Shown here one piece after another: positions 9,801-21,570 of a DNA stretch of 22,157 nt. A program made the translations under genes and the position numbers. The stretch is from Smittium mucronatum. Lineage: Eukaryota > Kickxellomycota > Harpellomycetes > Harpellales > Legeriomycetaceae. Location of the stretch: positions 1 to 22,157 of the forward strand of contig LSSL01003789.1 in NCBI GenBank assembly GCA_001953115.1. Direction: 5' to 3'. Positions within the stretch are counted from its first letter, which is position 1. Each line of letters begins with the position of its first letter. Below the pieces are notes generated by a model. It saw only the letters and a program-made list of their open reading frames with translations. It did not search any database and had not been told where the DNA came from.

Positions 9801-12193
9801 TTTACTGAATTTCCCTTTGTAAATTCTGCCAAACTCACTTGACGAAATAGAAACTTTTCCGAGTCTATATTTAGAATATATATATATATCATGAAATTTT
9901 ACTTAACAAAAACATGCACTAACGCTATTGACACCATCTAAGTTTATATCTCATTTCATTTAGTGTGTAATTTATTAATATTTTAAACCAAAAGCATCAT
10001 TGAAATTCCTTCCTTTTAAAAAAGGGTTTTGATACAGAAAAAATAATTTTCAATAACCAAAAAAAATTTCTAAAAATAAAATTATATATCAATTTAACTA
10101 AAATGAATTAAAAAATGAAATACAAATCAGCTTTTACTAAATTTATTTATTTATTCGAAAAGAATATTAATACAAAGTAGTCAAAGCTCGTTTTCATATT
10201 TATACTTTAAAAATAGATAAAAACAGCTGTATATTGCTTTTAATAAACTGTTATTGTTAATTCCACAGTAAATGGATTTTTCAACGGAATTAAATCTAAA
10301 AACAAACGATATAATTTATACTAATAAAATTATTAAGAGAACAAAAGTTTTTTCAAAAATGTAAATCTAAAATTCTATTGGTAGAATGACTTTTTTTCGA
10401 AATAATTTAAATAAGATTAAACTTGTGTATAAGAAATCAAAATTATTTATTTAAAAAAAAATCTACATTAAAATCTTGTTTTTTACTCTTGAAAAATCGT
10501 ATATGATGTGTTTAATAAATTTCAAAGACTGTTTTCAAAAATATACTCTAACTAAATATTTACCAAAAATCTTTATTTTTGAAAATTATTTATCAAATAC
10601 AAATATAAATCCTTTAAAATATAAAATTTTGGAAGTATTATGATGTACATTTCTATCTATTTTTGCAAAATAAAACGAAAGAACGAGTTAACCGAATCTT
10701 TGAAAAATGTTTAATTGCCATTACATGTTCATTTTTTTTGAAAATTTCAATATTAAATGAAATAGCAAATATTTGAAAATACTCAAATATGGTTTTAGGC
10801 TAATTCAATATCATTATACTATTAAAATAATTTTTCGAACCCTTAGAATAAATTAAAAAAGGAAAATAAAGAATTTATATAAAATCAATTAGAGAAAATA
10901 TAACCAAGTCTTTTAGAATTTCTCTTAAAGTTTTTTTATAAGGATTTAGAATACTCACATAGGAAATATCTCTTTCAAACCTAATTTGATAAAAAATAAA
11001 AATAAAATAGAAACGAAGGTGCAGGTTATGGTTGATATGCAAGAATATACCAAATATTTATAGTACATAAATGAAAAATTGATAGTTAATAAAAAAAATC
11101 ACGAATAATTCGACCTTTTATTTACCTCCGAATTATCGACAGGAAAGAGAGAAATTCTGGAAAATATTCAGACATGTAGAGCTTAAAAACTTATCTTTTA
11201 TGTTTATAAGTTGTAGTTATATTAATTATATTCAAAAATAAATTATTATTTTTTCCTTTGTCGATTTTTATAGCCAAAAATGAAACTGATATTTTTTATA
11301 TATTCATATTTGAAACACCATATTTTTTTTCATTCAATAAACATTAATCATTTCACCGAAATTTATTACAGAAGATAATGCCATTAATTAAAAAACTCGG
11401 TCAAATATTCTTTTTCAGGATCTAAACGAACAATTTCTTTTTTAATGCATTTAAATCCATTAATTTTTTTAGCAAACGCTACTTAAATGTAAAAAAAAAA
11501 CTTGAGGGTTTTTTTTTTGCAAGTACATTGAAATAACTCGGGGTTTAATAAAGTAAAAAACCTTTTAATTATTAAATTTGAGGATAGAAGGGATTATCAA
11601 TAGATATTATTTTCATAAAATTCAAAAAAAAATAGTAAAAAAAAGTACTGTTACAAGCAGAAGATTTATTTAGATTCATTTTTAAAAATTCCAAATTTTT
11701 TTTTTTTAAATTAAAATATTCTTATTATTTTTAAAGGTTCAAAAAAATAATGGAGCTTACTGATTAAACATATGAACTATTTAATAAAGAAAATGGTGTT
11801 AAAAACTTTGTTAAATTTTTATATGGCAGCTACAACTTGATAAAAGCGCACAATAAATCAAACTATAAAAATTTGAACATGGATGAAGTAATTGAGATCT
11901 TCTCTTTTTCTTATTAAAAGAATTTTCTTTGGTTATTATTAAGACGTTACATTATTAGAAGAAAATTTTCGATAAAATTTGTCCAATATGAAATACCGTC
12001 TTAATATTTTACTAAAGGAAAAAACTTGATTTATTTAATAGCTTTTATTTATTTTGTAGATTAACTGTTAAAAAGAAAAAAGACATTTTTTTCCTTTACG
12101 AAAACTAACTTATTTAAAAATTTTGAATCTTATTTAAAGAACTATTATATGTAAAAATAATAAATTCGGGATGAATAATAATATTTCAATAGG
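6804..12193. other. Long AT-rich intergenic region without recognisable genes
   Basis: About 5.4 kb of extreme A+T content with many A and T runs (a 14-base A run near 9736-9749) and TA runs (near 9880). The longest frames, 7479-7685 (+), 8442-8651 (-) and 8948-9130 (+), encode 60-69 residues rich in Ile, Lys, Phe, Tyr and Leu with no family motif; such lengths are expected by chance only occasionally, but nothing supports them. A 20-bp periodic repeat at 8171-8270 is listed separately. No tRNA-like T-arm with matching stem was found. Confidence 0.5.
8171..8270. repeat. Diverged 20-bp periodic repeat, five units
   Basis: Five consecutive 20-bp blocks start at 8171, 8191, 8211, 8231 and 8251. 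Units share a core close to GTCAAATTGTAT at the same offset, with TCAAATT, ACAAATT, TCAATTT, TCATAAC and TCAAATT followed by (A/G/C)TAT or TTT. The remaining positions vary freely. Probably an old minisatellite. Confidence 0.65.
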
Positions 12194-12195
12194 TA

Positions 12196-12221
12196 TAGTA
12201 TCACCCCGCTTAAGTGCTTAT
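12196..12221 (+). repeat. Left terminal inverted repeat of the Tigger-like element
   Basis: Read inward it is T + AGTATCACCCCGCTTAAG + TGCTTA. It matches the right end with consensus AGTATYACCMCGCTTAAGWG; the 8-mer CGCTTAAG is identical. Preceded by TA at 12194-12195. The first base is T where these families usually have C (CAGT...), consistent with decay. Confidence 0.75.
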
Positions 12222-12645
12222 TTTATATAATATTGAAATTGAAAACTAAGAGATACCCAATAAAACCGCTTTTTAATTTATTAAGGGTTCCAATAAATCT
12301 AATAAAAAATAAAATTCTTTTAAATTTAAATAAGGTTTGATGAAAATCGGGAAAATTTAATTTTTTATTTTTGCATATGACAATAAATTTATTTGTGCGT
12401 TATTATGGCACTGTTAGATATATGTGTTGTCATTTTAAATTGCATATTTTTGGCTACATGAGTTCTATATTTTTTGACTAAAAATTGTTATATATATTTA
12501 TACAAACGTGGTCTTATATATTTTTTATTGGTGATAAAATCTAAAGAAATTTTCTTCTTATGAAGAAGAATTACACTATCGGAACCAAAACTGATCGCAT
12601 TAATTAAAAATATTTTTTTAAAATAAAATCGCTAAATAATCATCA

Positions 12646-12662
12646 ATATATATATATATATA
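12646..12662. repeat. TA microsatellite
   Basis: An uninterrupted run of alternating TA, about 8 repeats, within the 5' non-coding part of the Tigger-like element. Confidence 0.85.
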
Positions 12663-12977
12663 TTAACTGTATAAGTATTAATAAAAATTATTGAAAAAAT
12701 TAACATTATTTTTTGAAGAAATTCTTGCATTAAATTTTGAAAAACTAAATATAAACTTTTTTAAACCCTCGAATATTTTTTTACTATCCAAATATAAAAC
12801 AATTGAAACTTTTACAGTATGGAAAAGATAGCTTTAAAATATGATTTGAGTTTTATTAAATAAAATTTGACTGAATTTTCAACATTTATTTATACTAAAC
12901 TTTTAAAAAAACTATACGTAGAATTATTTCAACATTAAAAAAAAAACAATTAGAGCAACTAGAATTTCAGAAACTAA

Positions 12978-14537
12978 AAGAAGGAAAAAAAAAGTATTGT
13001 GAAATCTAACCCAATAAATTCAAAAAGATATCTGGGTAGATAATTCGGAATATCCGAAAGTTCTGCTAGAAAAGCAGTTGAAAATGCTGAAAAAGTATTG
13101 GAAATATCAAAATGGATGTCATCAGAAAAGAAAGATAATATCTTAAGGGTTTCAGTACCGTAATGGCTGGAAATAGAAAAAATTCTTCTTAAATGGATTG
13201 AGTTTGGTAGAATTTCCAAACTCTACCTTCCCCCATCTATAGTTATATAAAAATCACATCAAATATCTAGAGAATTGTATATTACTGATTTAAATTAATT
13301 TAATATGTGGTATTGCAGATTTTGCAAAAGTAATTACATTAAAAGTGTATCTTTTTTTGGAGTTTAATTTGAAGTAAACAAAAATTATTCGAAAACCTGG
13401 CTAAACTTGAAAAAATTAGGTCTATAATTGGTGAATTTAATCTAGATAATGTTTTTAACATATATGAAACAGATATTTTTTTCTCTTAGTCCCAATATAT
13501 ACTGTTTATCACCCTTTAAAAGATATTAAAACTGTACAAGGAAACAAAAAAAAGAAAGATAGAGTAAATTTAGTCCTTTGTAGCAATTCCAATGGCTAAA
13601 TAAAAATACCTATATCTATGATCTGGAGAAGTAAAAAATCGGCATTAATAAGGGGAAAAAAAATTCACCAACCCTATTTTAAACAGGAAAATGCTTGGAT
13701 GAATACCATTATACTTAAATAATGATTTTCAAATGTATTTAAACTTTTTTTGAAAATATCTACGAAAAAAAAGTCCTACTTTTACTTGAGAGTACTCCAA
13801 AGCATGCTTCAGCTTTTGAAGATGATGGAATTAGGGTTATTTTATTTCTTCCAAATTTCACCTCCTGGAAGCATCCCATGAATATGGGGATCATGGGGGC
13901 CGTTAAAAAATGGTATAGATTTTTATTGATTAAAAAAAGTATAGAATTTTATGATTTTCCTTGCGAAAAAAAAGATATCTTTCAAGAAGAATAAAAAAAC
14001 AACCAGGAGAGAGGCTGGAGTACTATTTGGTAATCCAGCTCACGTATTTGATGCTTCAGAAATATCTCTGCAGTCCTGGAACGACATTACGATTAAAATA
14101 ATACAAAACTGCTTTTTAAAAGCTGAAATAATTCAAAACTTCAAAGAAGAAACAGGGAATAACTATATCAGTATTAATATGAAAAGTACTTTCAGTGAAA
14201 AAAAAGGGTATCCTATTTTTCCGATATATTAAAAAGCTTTTTGGAAAATTATAACACCAAGGAAATAATAGATAATAACCAATTGAAACAATTTTTAAAT
14301 ATGGATGAAAATAAATCAATTGAATATTGCAATTTAGTTATCGAAGATATATATAGTGTTATCAATAATACCAATGAATTTTCAAAAAACAGAAATTATT
14401 TTATAAAAAACCAGATGGCTGAAAGAAATTTAGTTTCACCAAATAATTTTTTTGAAACAAAAACTTCAAATTTCACAAAAAATCTATCGCATTTGGTAGA
14501 AAAGATCAGCTCTATTGAGGATATGATGTCTGATTAA
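12978..14537 (+). pseudogene. pogo/Tigger-type transposase relic (DDE_1 with CENP-B-like HTH domains)
   Basis: About 500 codons' worth of transposase survive in shifting frames, near the usual family length. (1) 12978-13140: pogo/CENPB_N helix-turn-helix, KSNPINSKRYLGR-stop-FGISESSARKAVENAEKVL. (2) 13164-13380: CENP-B-type HTH, WLEIEKILLKWIEFGR then LYLPPSIVI and FNMWYCRFCKSNYIKSV (family: GWLxRFKxR). (3) 13403-13486: KLEKIRSIIGEF...NIYETD, the first catalytic block (family: NxDET). (4) 13501-13725: KDRVNLVLCSNSNG and ENAWMN (family: AWM). (5) 13743-13991: VLLLLESTPKHA (family: LLLDNAxxH), LFLPNFTS and HPMNMGI (family: QPMDQGI), KKWYRFLL. (6) 13998-14231: VFDASEISLQSWNDI...IQNCFLKAEII, the C-terminal block. 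(7) 14232-14537: an Asn-rich tail frame. In-frame stops occur at 13041, 13161, 13248 and 13992, with shifts near the T run at 13475-13484 and the A run near 13990. All three acidic catalytic positions are altered: Tyr (13463-13465), Glu (13788-13790), Asn (13881-13883). Confidence 0.87.
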
Positions 14538-15273
14538 ATTTTTAGTACGAATATAAAGGGGGTAAATCTCTCTTTCAAAGTAAAAGTTTCAAAAAAATTA
14601 GCTGCCCGAGAAACTCCGTCGCATCTATATTCCCCATCAGATATAGTAAAAAAGGATAAAAAGAAAAGAAAAAGCAATATAAATGATTTTTTTAATTTTT
14701 AAGGTGTCTATTTTACATTTTTTGAACATTTATTTTACTTTAAAATTATAAAATATAAAAAAAATAACTTATATCTATATAAATATAAATTGTTTGTATA
14801 TTGTTATTTAAGCTTCAATTCTAAAATTTTCCTTATCAGATCTCTAAATTCTACTAGTAAAAGATTCTAAATCAAATAAAGCAAAATTTAATAAAACTAG
14901 TAAATATCTTATGTTACATACTTACCCGTAAAGGCTTGATAATTTTAAACAAAATAATGAAAATAATGTTTAATGGAGAGATTTGAAATTTCAAAAAAAT
15001 GGTAAGTAAAACCTGCTTCGAGCAATTTAATGCCAAGGAAATCTGAAAATTTTGGTTATGATAAATTATAAACTCAAAAAAAATCCAAATCAATAATCTA
15101 AATTTTTGGCTAATAATTGATAAAATTTAATCATTTTTATAAATAGAATCCAATAATATTAATTTTTGATAATTTTTACTCCAATCAAATTTTTTAAATT
15201 TACTAACATAATATTGATTCTCAAATTTTCTAATTGCATTATCAAAATTTAACAGGGGTGATCATTAAAGACA

Positions 15274-15299
15274 GTGCGCTCTTAAGCGTGGTAATACTT
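15274..15299 (-). repeat. Right terminal inverted repeat of the Tigger-like element
   Basis: Read inward on the minus strand from 15299 it is A + AGTATTACCACGCTTAAG + AGCGCAC. It agrees with the left end at about 20 of the first 24 bases. It is followed on the plus strand by TA at 15300-15301, giving the same TA-N-AGTAT structure at both ends. Confidence 0.75.
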
Positions 15300-18200
15300 T
15301 AAACTGCATAATTTTGACAAAATTCAGAAATAAATACTGATAAAATAATAGATTATAAAATCCATTAAATTTGAAATTATTGAAAATTTTTATTTTTGCA
15401 GACCTTATATGTAGCTAATATATTTTTAAAATATATTAATTAGAAGTTAGCCATATCAATTATTAGAAAAAATATCAAAATTTAATAAAATGACTATTAT
15501 AATGATAAATAAAATCTTTTAATAATGTTTTATTAAATCAGAAAATGTAAAAATATGGTTAAATAGAGGTTAGAACGGATTTAAATTCATCATGAAATAT
15601 TTCTTACATAAAAAAGAATTTTAACTTTCAAATTTTATATTAATATATTAAAAATTTTAATAGCAGGTCTACCAAAAATATTTTGAGAAGAGGGAAACAA
15701 AAAAAACAAAACTTCCATTCATATATAAAACAAAATATGATCCATTTTTTCACATTTCCAACGAGTCTTGCAAAAATTTCTGTTCTATTAATACCTAATA
15801 TATAATCAAAAAATCATATTATATTACAAAATTATATATAAGATTAGATAAATTATTTTTGAAAAATTTCGGTCACATTTATCGGCAAGTTTAATACGAA
15901 AACAAAAATTTTGGCTCACAAATCAATGTATTTTTTGAAAATTTAATGTTTTAATGTATTAATACTTATTAAAAAGTTAATTTTAGTCCATTTAAAGTTA
16001 AAAAGATTGAAAAATTAAAAAAATAGTTAATTTTCTTTTAACAAACGATATTAAGTATCAATATTTTTTTCCCACAATTTAAATAATTAATATTTAAATG
16101 GTTAATTAATATAAAAAAATTAATTCTCATTTACCAAATGTTCCTAATAAAATCCAAATTGAGGCTTTTATATCATTTTTTCGATACGAAATTGGCTTCA
16201 TAGAAAGTTATCTAAATATAGTTTCTATTTAACTGAAACAAGCTTAAAAAGATCAAAAAATATTTCCTAAAAAAATCGCTGTATAAATGAAGTCATTGAT
16301 TCTACTTTTCTGAGAATAAATTTTTTTAATGGTTTCAGTATGGTTTCATTATTTTTTTCTCCAAAAGACAAAAAAAACTCAGTGAAATCCTATTTGATAG
16401 AATCTTAATAAAGCATTAAATTATTTCAATTAAAACGAAGAGTTTTTTATTGCGAAATTACTTAATTTTATTCGATTGGATTCAAATAATATTTGTTAAG
16501 TAGAAAATTTCCAAAATTTTGTTTAAATTTAATATTCTCGAGGGTCATTAATTATAATTGTGCACTTTTAACTTTCTTCTGTTCAAAAACTTTATGTTGG
16601 AATATTTTTTCCCACTGTAATTGGATTTACTCATTGTTTATTATATAGAAATATTCTGATTTGAATATTGATTTTTAACTTTTTTTTTAATTCTTTATAC
16701 CCAAATAATTTTTATTTATTTTAATAGATTAAAATTCTTATTAAGTAAAAAAATACGCATATTTCTAAGTTAATTTAAAAAAATCAGAATTTAAAATCAT
16801 TAAATGTATGTATATAAACGCTTAATATGTAAAAAGTCGGTTATAGACCCAATCAAAAATATAAAATTAATTTTTTTAAACTCAATTTTCTCTGATTTTT
16901 TTATAAATATTATTATAAATATATTTATAAATAAGTAACGAATTTCTTCTTTTTTATGTATTAATTTATATTTATATAATCAATAAATTTTTTTCTGTCT
17001 TTTATTTAAATGAAAGCTCCACTATTTAATAATATCATGCCATTGATTAAGTTAAATATTATTTCAAAATATCTAAATTTACCCAGGTGTCATAGATGTA
17101 GAGTATTTCATAGAAAATGAAAAAATATGTAGATTATTAATTATAACTTTAAAATAAATATATATATTTAAAATCAAAGACTGTAGAGAAAAAAAAGAAT
17201 GGAGAGAAAAATTTTCACCAAAGTTAAATTTATTTATTTAAAATCAGTATAAACCTCAAACTCTTTCAGGAAATTTAGAAGGCGTGAGTTTCCAGAGTAT
17301 GAAAAAAAAGGAGGGCCAATATTTATTACTATGTAATATTTAAGATTTATCAAACCCCATCTTTTTGCCTAATAATGTTAAAAAACTCACTTAATCAAGT
17401 ATTGTTATAAATATCCAGACATAAATCCAATTAGAACCAAAAATAATCCAAAAAACCACCAAAGTATCATTTGAAGGCTGATTTCTTCCTAAAAAGCTTT
17501 TTTTTTTTTTTTTTCAAAACATATACAAAAAAATTTAAAAAGAAATAATTATCTTTTATACTGAATGAAGTTTGAGAATTCTCTGTCAAAGGAAAGCCGA
17601 TTTTCTGAAGCTAGTTATAAATATATTTCCCCATATTATAAAACATTTTCTGTATTCAAAGTCATGTTAAAAAGTATTTTAATGATATATTCTTTTATGT
17701 CTCGTATATTACAAATAAATATAAATCTTAAATTTATCATATTTATTTCTAAAAAGAACCAATATTATTTTTTATATCTCTTGTTATATTTTTCAATATA
17801 TAATGTGAAAACCACCTTTAAAATTACCCGTTTTTTTGATTGTTATTTCCACCAAATATATGTAAAGAATACTAAATAGCCAAAATATGTAATAATATAT
17901 CTATATATATTATTGTAATATGTAATTAGGGGAGTTATAGATCCATAAAATCATATATCCAAGGCTATATAAACTAAAAAAACATAAACTTTATAAAATA
18001 AAATAAAAATGTTATTGAGGTGATTAATATTATAATGGGGAAATGGCAAAAATAGACAGGGTTTGAAAATATTTTCAAAAAGGTAAAAATTAAAATCCAC
18101 ATGTAATCAAAAAATCAAAAAAAAATAAATGTGACCACTCAAAATCTCATATCCATCAGCAAAATTACTTTTTAAAAGCATTTTTCATAACAAAAGTCTT

Positions 18201-18719
18201 AAATTAATCACCATTTTTTTTTATTATCCATTTTTATATTAACAAAAATAAGCTCTAAAATGAAAAAATTTGATATTGCTATTAAGAAAAGCCATATAAT
18301 GAATATAGTTTTCATTTTAATATATTAATTATTCTTAAAAAAAAATTAAAGGTTTAGAGATAGTTAAAGGTAGATTTAAGATAGTTTCTAATATCCATGT
18401 TACATAAATATAAACTATATAGTTGCTTTCTTAGGATTGTTTAAATATCGTTTTTTTAAATTAAAAAGCATAAATTTAAAGTGATAGAAGTTTTCAACCC
18501 TAATAAAAAAAATATTAAAATTAAGTCATTTTGATTATTAGTGGATGGATTTTGATGGTATAAATTTATCACATAAAATATAATTAGATTTCTTATTTGA
18601 TTATCTGGTAGTTTATACATTATGATAATAAAGGCACAATATATCTTTTGATAAAGTCACAATAAAAATTTAGTATTTAATCAAAACCATTATCATGGAA
18701 TATGTCTTTTTTTAATAAA

Positions 18720-18890
18720 AAATGCAGGCCAAAAATATTTAGGAAACTCGGTCCCGAATCATTTTATATACTGTAGCATCATTTAGCAGAAAGATAAGGG
18801 TATAATCCTAATGCCACAGGTTTCCTGGGGGGAGATACAAGGATGACATATAGTGTCAATAAAACACTGTGTTGCCTATAAAACCACAAT
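18720..18890. other. Less AT-rich island in intergenic DNA, unidentified
   Basis: About 170 bp stand out as richer in G and C than the surrounding kilobases (for example GGTTTCCTGGGGGGAGATAC near 18820). Short frames on both strands look more protein-like than their surroundings, such as GFLGGDTRMTYSVNKTLCCL (+) and LVSPPRKPVALGLYPYLSAK (-), but neither is recognised and both end in stops within 40 codons. It may be a fragment of a mobile element or of an old gene. Confidence 0.35.
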
Positions 18891-21399
18891 TATTATACTT
18901 TCAAAGTCTTTTATTCCCCTAATGAATATTTAGTAATTATTCCATTCATTTTACGTTAAATTTTTAGATTGAAAATATTCAAACAAGGAAACCCACTATT
19001 GGGGGTTTTAAAAAGCTAATTTATAACATCTTTATCCAAATTGTGCGAAATTAATAAGAATTTAGAAAATTCAATTTTGAAATCCAAGTTTAATTATAAA
19101 AAAAATAGCTTTAATTATCTTAAATCTTTTACTTTTCTTTTAAGAATCATTAGTGTCTTAAGATAAAAACTATATTCATTAAATGAATTTTATTAATTGA
19201 AATATCAAAGTTATTCCTATTAGACCTTATTTGTGTTAATATAAAAATGGCTAGTTAAAAAAAGGGGGGTTTTTTTTTGGCGATGAAAAATGCTTTTAAA
19301 AAGTAATTTTGGCTATGGTTATGAGATTTTGGGATGAACGTATTTAATTTTGGTTTAATTGACTTTAATTTTGGCGACGAAAAATAGCTAACTATTGCAA
19401 AAATAGACACAACTTTGAAGATAATTGCAAAAGTAGAAAAAATTAAAAATAATTCATAAAGCGGTTTGATTTAATCGACTGCTTAATTACGGGTATAATA
19501 AAAATTGATAGCTAATCTTGGGCTTATTATTTAATAATTCAAGCGAATCAAAATGCTTTAATTTTTTATGCTGACTTTAATTTGCCTATCTCACTAAACG
19601 TAGAAAAAATCCCTAGTTACTCACATTTTAGATGTTAATTTATGGAAATCTACCTTAAATAGAAAAATTTCGAGCCGAAATTTATATTGAATATAGCCCT
19701 CAATAGAAAAATTGGGTTGATTTTTCTATTTATTTTTGTATTTTCCCAAAATCAGGATTTTATTTAAGTTTAGTTACAAATAATTAAATTTTATTAGATG
19801 GTAATGAATAGATTATTTCAATAAAAAGAAAAATAATTTTAAAAAAGGCTTTTAAAACTTTTTCCCCAATAAAAAACATAAAAAACATTTCATGATTAAG
19901 GCTTGTATTTAAGGGCTTCAAAGTAATAGCCATTAAATCTGATGTTTGTCGAGTATGCGGGGATAGCTCCCAATAAAAAATTTCTTCTTTATAATCGAAT
20001 AAAACTTGAAACTTCATATAAACCAAAAAGAGGTTTAAGATTATAAATTCCAATTTTAATAGATTTAATTAGCATAAAACCTTCTTTATCATAAACATAT
20101 ACACAACCTAAATAATAACTCTAATTAATTTGATAACCAAGGATTCTTGTAAATATAAGCGGGTGAGATGAAAAAGAAAGTTTAATTTCTGAAAATTTAA
20201 AATAAAGACCAAAATTTGTCTTCTTATAATAAAAAGATAAAAATCCGTCCATATATAATATACCCCTTTTCACTGTATATCTTAAATTCTCTTGATTTTT
20301 AGTTTAATACTTATCAAATACTTATTTTTTTACTACACATTTAAGAATGTTAAATTTATTAATATGTATTTTTTTAATTAGTACACAATTTCTTCTATAA
20401 ATATAAATATATGAACATTTTAAACAATATTAAGTTCCGATATGGTTACGATGTTGACGTTTTTTTAAAAAAAATCGACCCTCATATAATCTACATCGAG
20501 CTAACTTATATTACATTATCTAATATCTAACCTAATATAGAGATTAGAAACACAATTTATCAACAGTTTTTAATATGACACTCTTTTTTTACATTATGAA
20601 TGATATTTTTGATCAAATTTAGGTATACAATATGTATTTATGCTCGAGAAATATAAAAACATAAAGTAAACCCTTAATAATAAATAAGATTCTATGTAAA
20701 ATAGAAAAGCTCTTTTTTAGCTGATATGTGAAGAGGGATAAATTTAAAATAAGAAACGTCAAATAATAATAGTAAATTAAATCGTATAACTTAATTAAAT
20801 TTCAGGCTTAATTTTAGTTTTTATATATATTTTTTCTTGAGCATTAAATAACACTCAATGATTTTAATAGTTCTTCGAAATTTTATTATTATTTTAACAC
20901 ATAAATTTTATAGTGATATATTATGCTTTGTATATATTGGAAATATCATTTGTTTTTTTCTCAAAAAATTAGGATAATATTTTGTAAGTGATTATTTTTA
21001 TATGCCTCTATCACATTTCAAAAATATGATAAATCCGACTTCATAGAAAATTACCTTAGAATACATCATCCGATTCCAATTTGAATACTAAAAAACTAGA
21101 AACTAATAGTTAATTTAAAAATAAAATCTATTTTGACTCTATATAGCCTAAATTCACTTTATATAAAACATGTAGTCAGTGGGAGTTATAAGTAATAATA
21201 AACCATAAATAAAAAATATTATAATTACAAGCATATCTAGATAATAATTACATTTATCATATTTAAAATAATCCCTTCAGTTTTTTTAAATAGCTCCGGG
21301 ATACTTCCTTTGTATTCACATTTCTAAACGAAATTTTTCTATTTACAGGGTTTTAAAAATACATGAAACCTTTTTATCAAACCAATTTAATCTATTTTC

Positions 21400-21570
21400 A
21401 GAAAAAAGATCTTTTTTTCAAACCAATTATACCTTATTTTCATAATAACAGAAATTTTTTTCATTCCAATAGAGCTTTTTTTTAATTCCAATAAATTCTT
21501 TTTTTCATAACAATAGAGCCTTTTTTTCATAACAGTAGAACCTTTTTTTCATAAAAACCGAACATTTTTT
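21400..21570. repeat. T-rich tandem repeat, period about 22 bp
   Basis: Seven to eight diverged units, the clearest being CCTTTTTTTCATAACAGTAGAA (21541 and the unit before it), each a T7-8 run followed by CATAAYARTAGAR or a variant. Earlier units near 21410-21490 are more diverged (TCAAACCAATTATA, CATTCCAATAGAG). The period is 21-24 bp, near two helical turns. Confidence 0.75.

Larger units (their letters stand above)
12196..15299 (+). mobile_element. Decayed pogo/Tigger-type DNA transposon (about 3.1 kb)
   Basis: The element is bounded by inverted repeats at 12196-12221 and 15274-15299, each directly next to a TA dinucleotide (12194-12195 and 15300-15301), which is the target duplicated by the Tc1/mariner superfamily. 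A plus-strand transposase relic occupies 12978-14537, leaving about 0.75 kb of non-coding DNA on either side. The domain order, pogo-type HTH, CENP-B-type HTH and DDE domain, is that of pogo/Tigger elements. A TA microsatellite lies inside at about 12646-12662. Multiple stops and frameshifts show the copy is long dead. Confidence 0.8.

Noticed and set aside
12974..13219. 81-codon minus-strand frame
   Set aside because: It is the antisense of the transposase HTH region, which has a clear family match on the plus strand.
14116..14319. 67-codon minus-strand frame
   Set aside because: Antisense to the C-terminal part of the transposase relic; no motif of its own.
17565..17879. 104-codon plus-strand frame
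   Set aside because: Composition is that of random AT-rich DNA (Ile, Phe, Lys, Tyr, Leu); no recognised domain and no better-composed flanks.
16170..21056. Shared phrase like GGCTTCATAGAAAGTTATCT near 16194 and 21040
   Set aside because: Only about 20-25 bases agree and similarity fades on both sides; chance is likely in such biased DNA.
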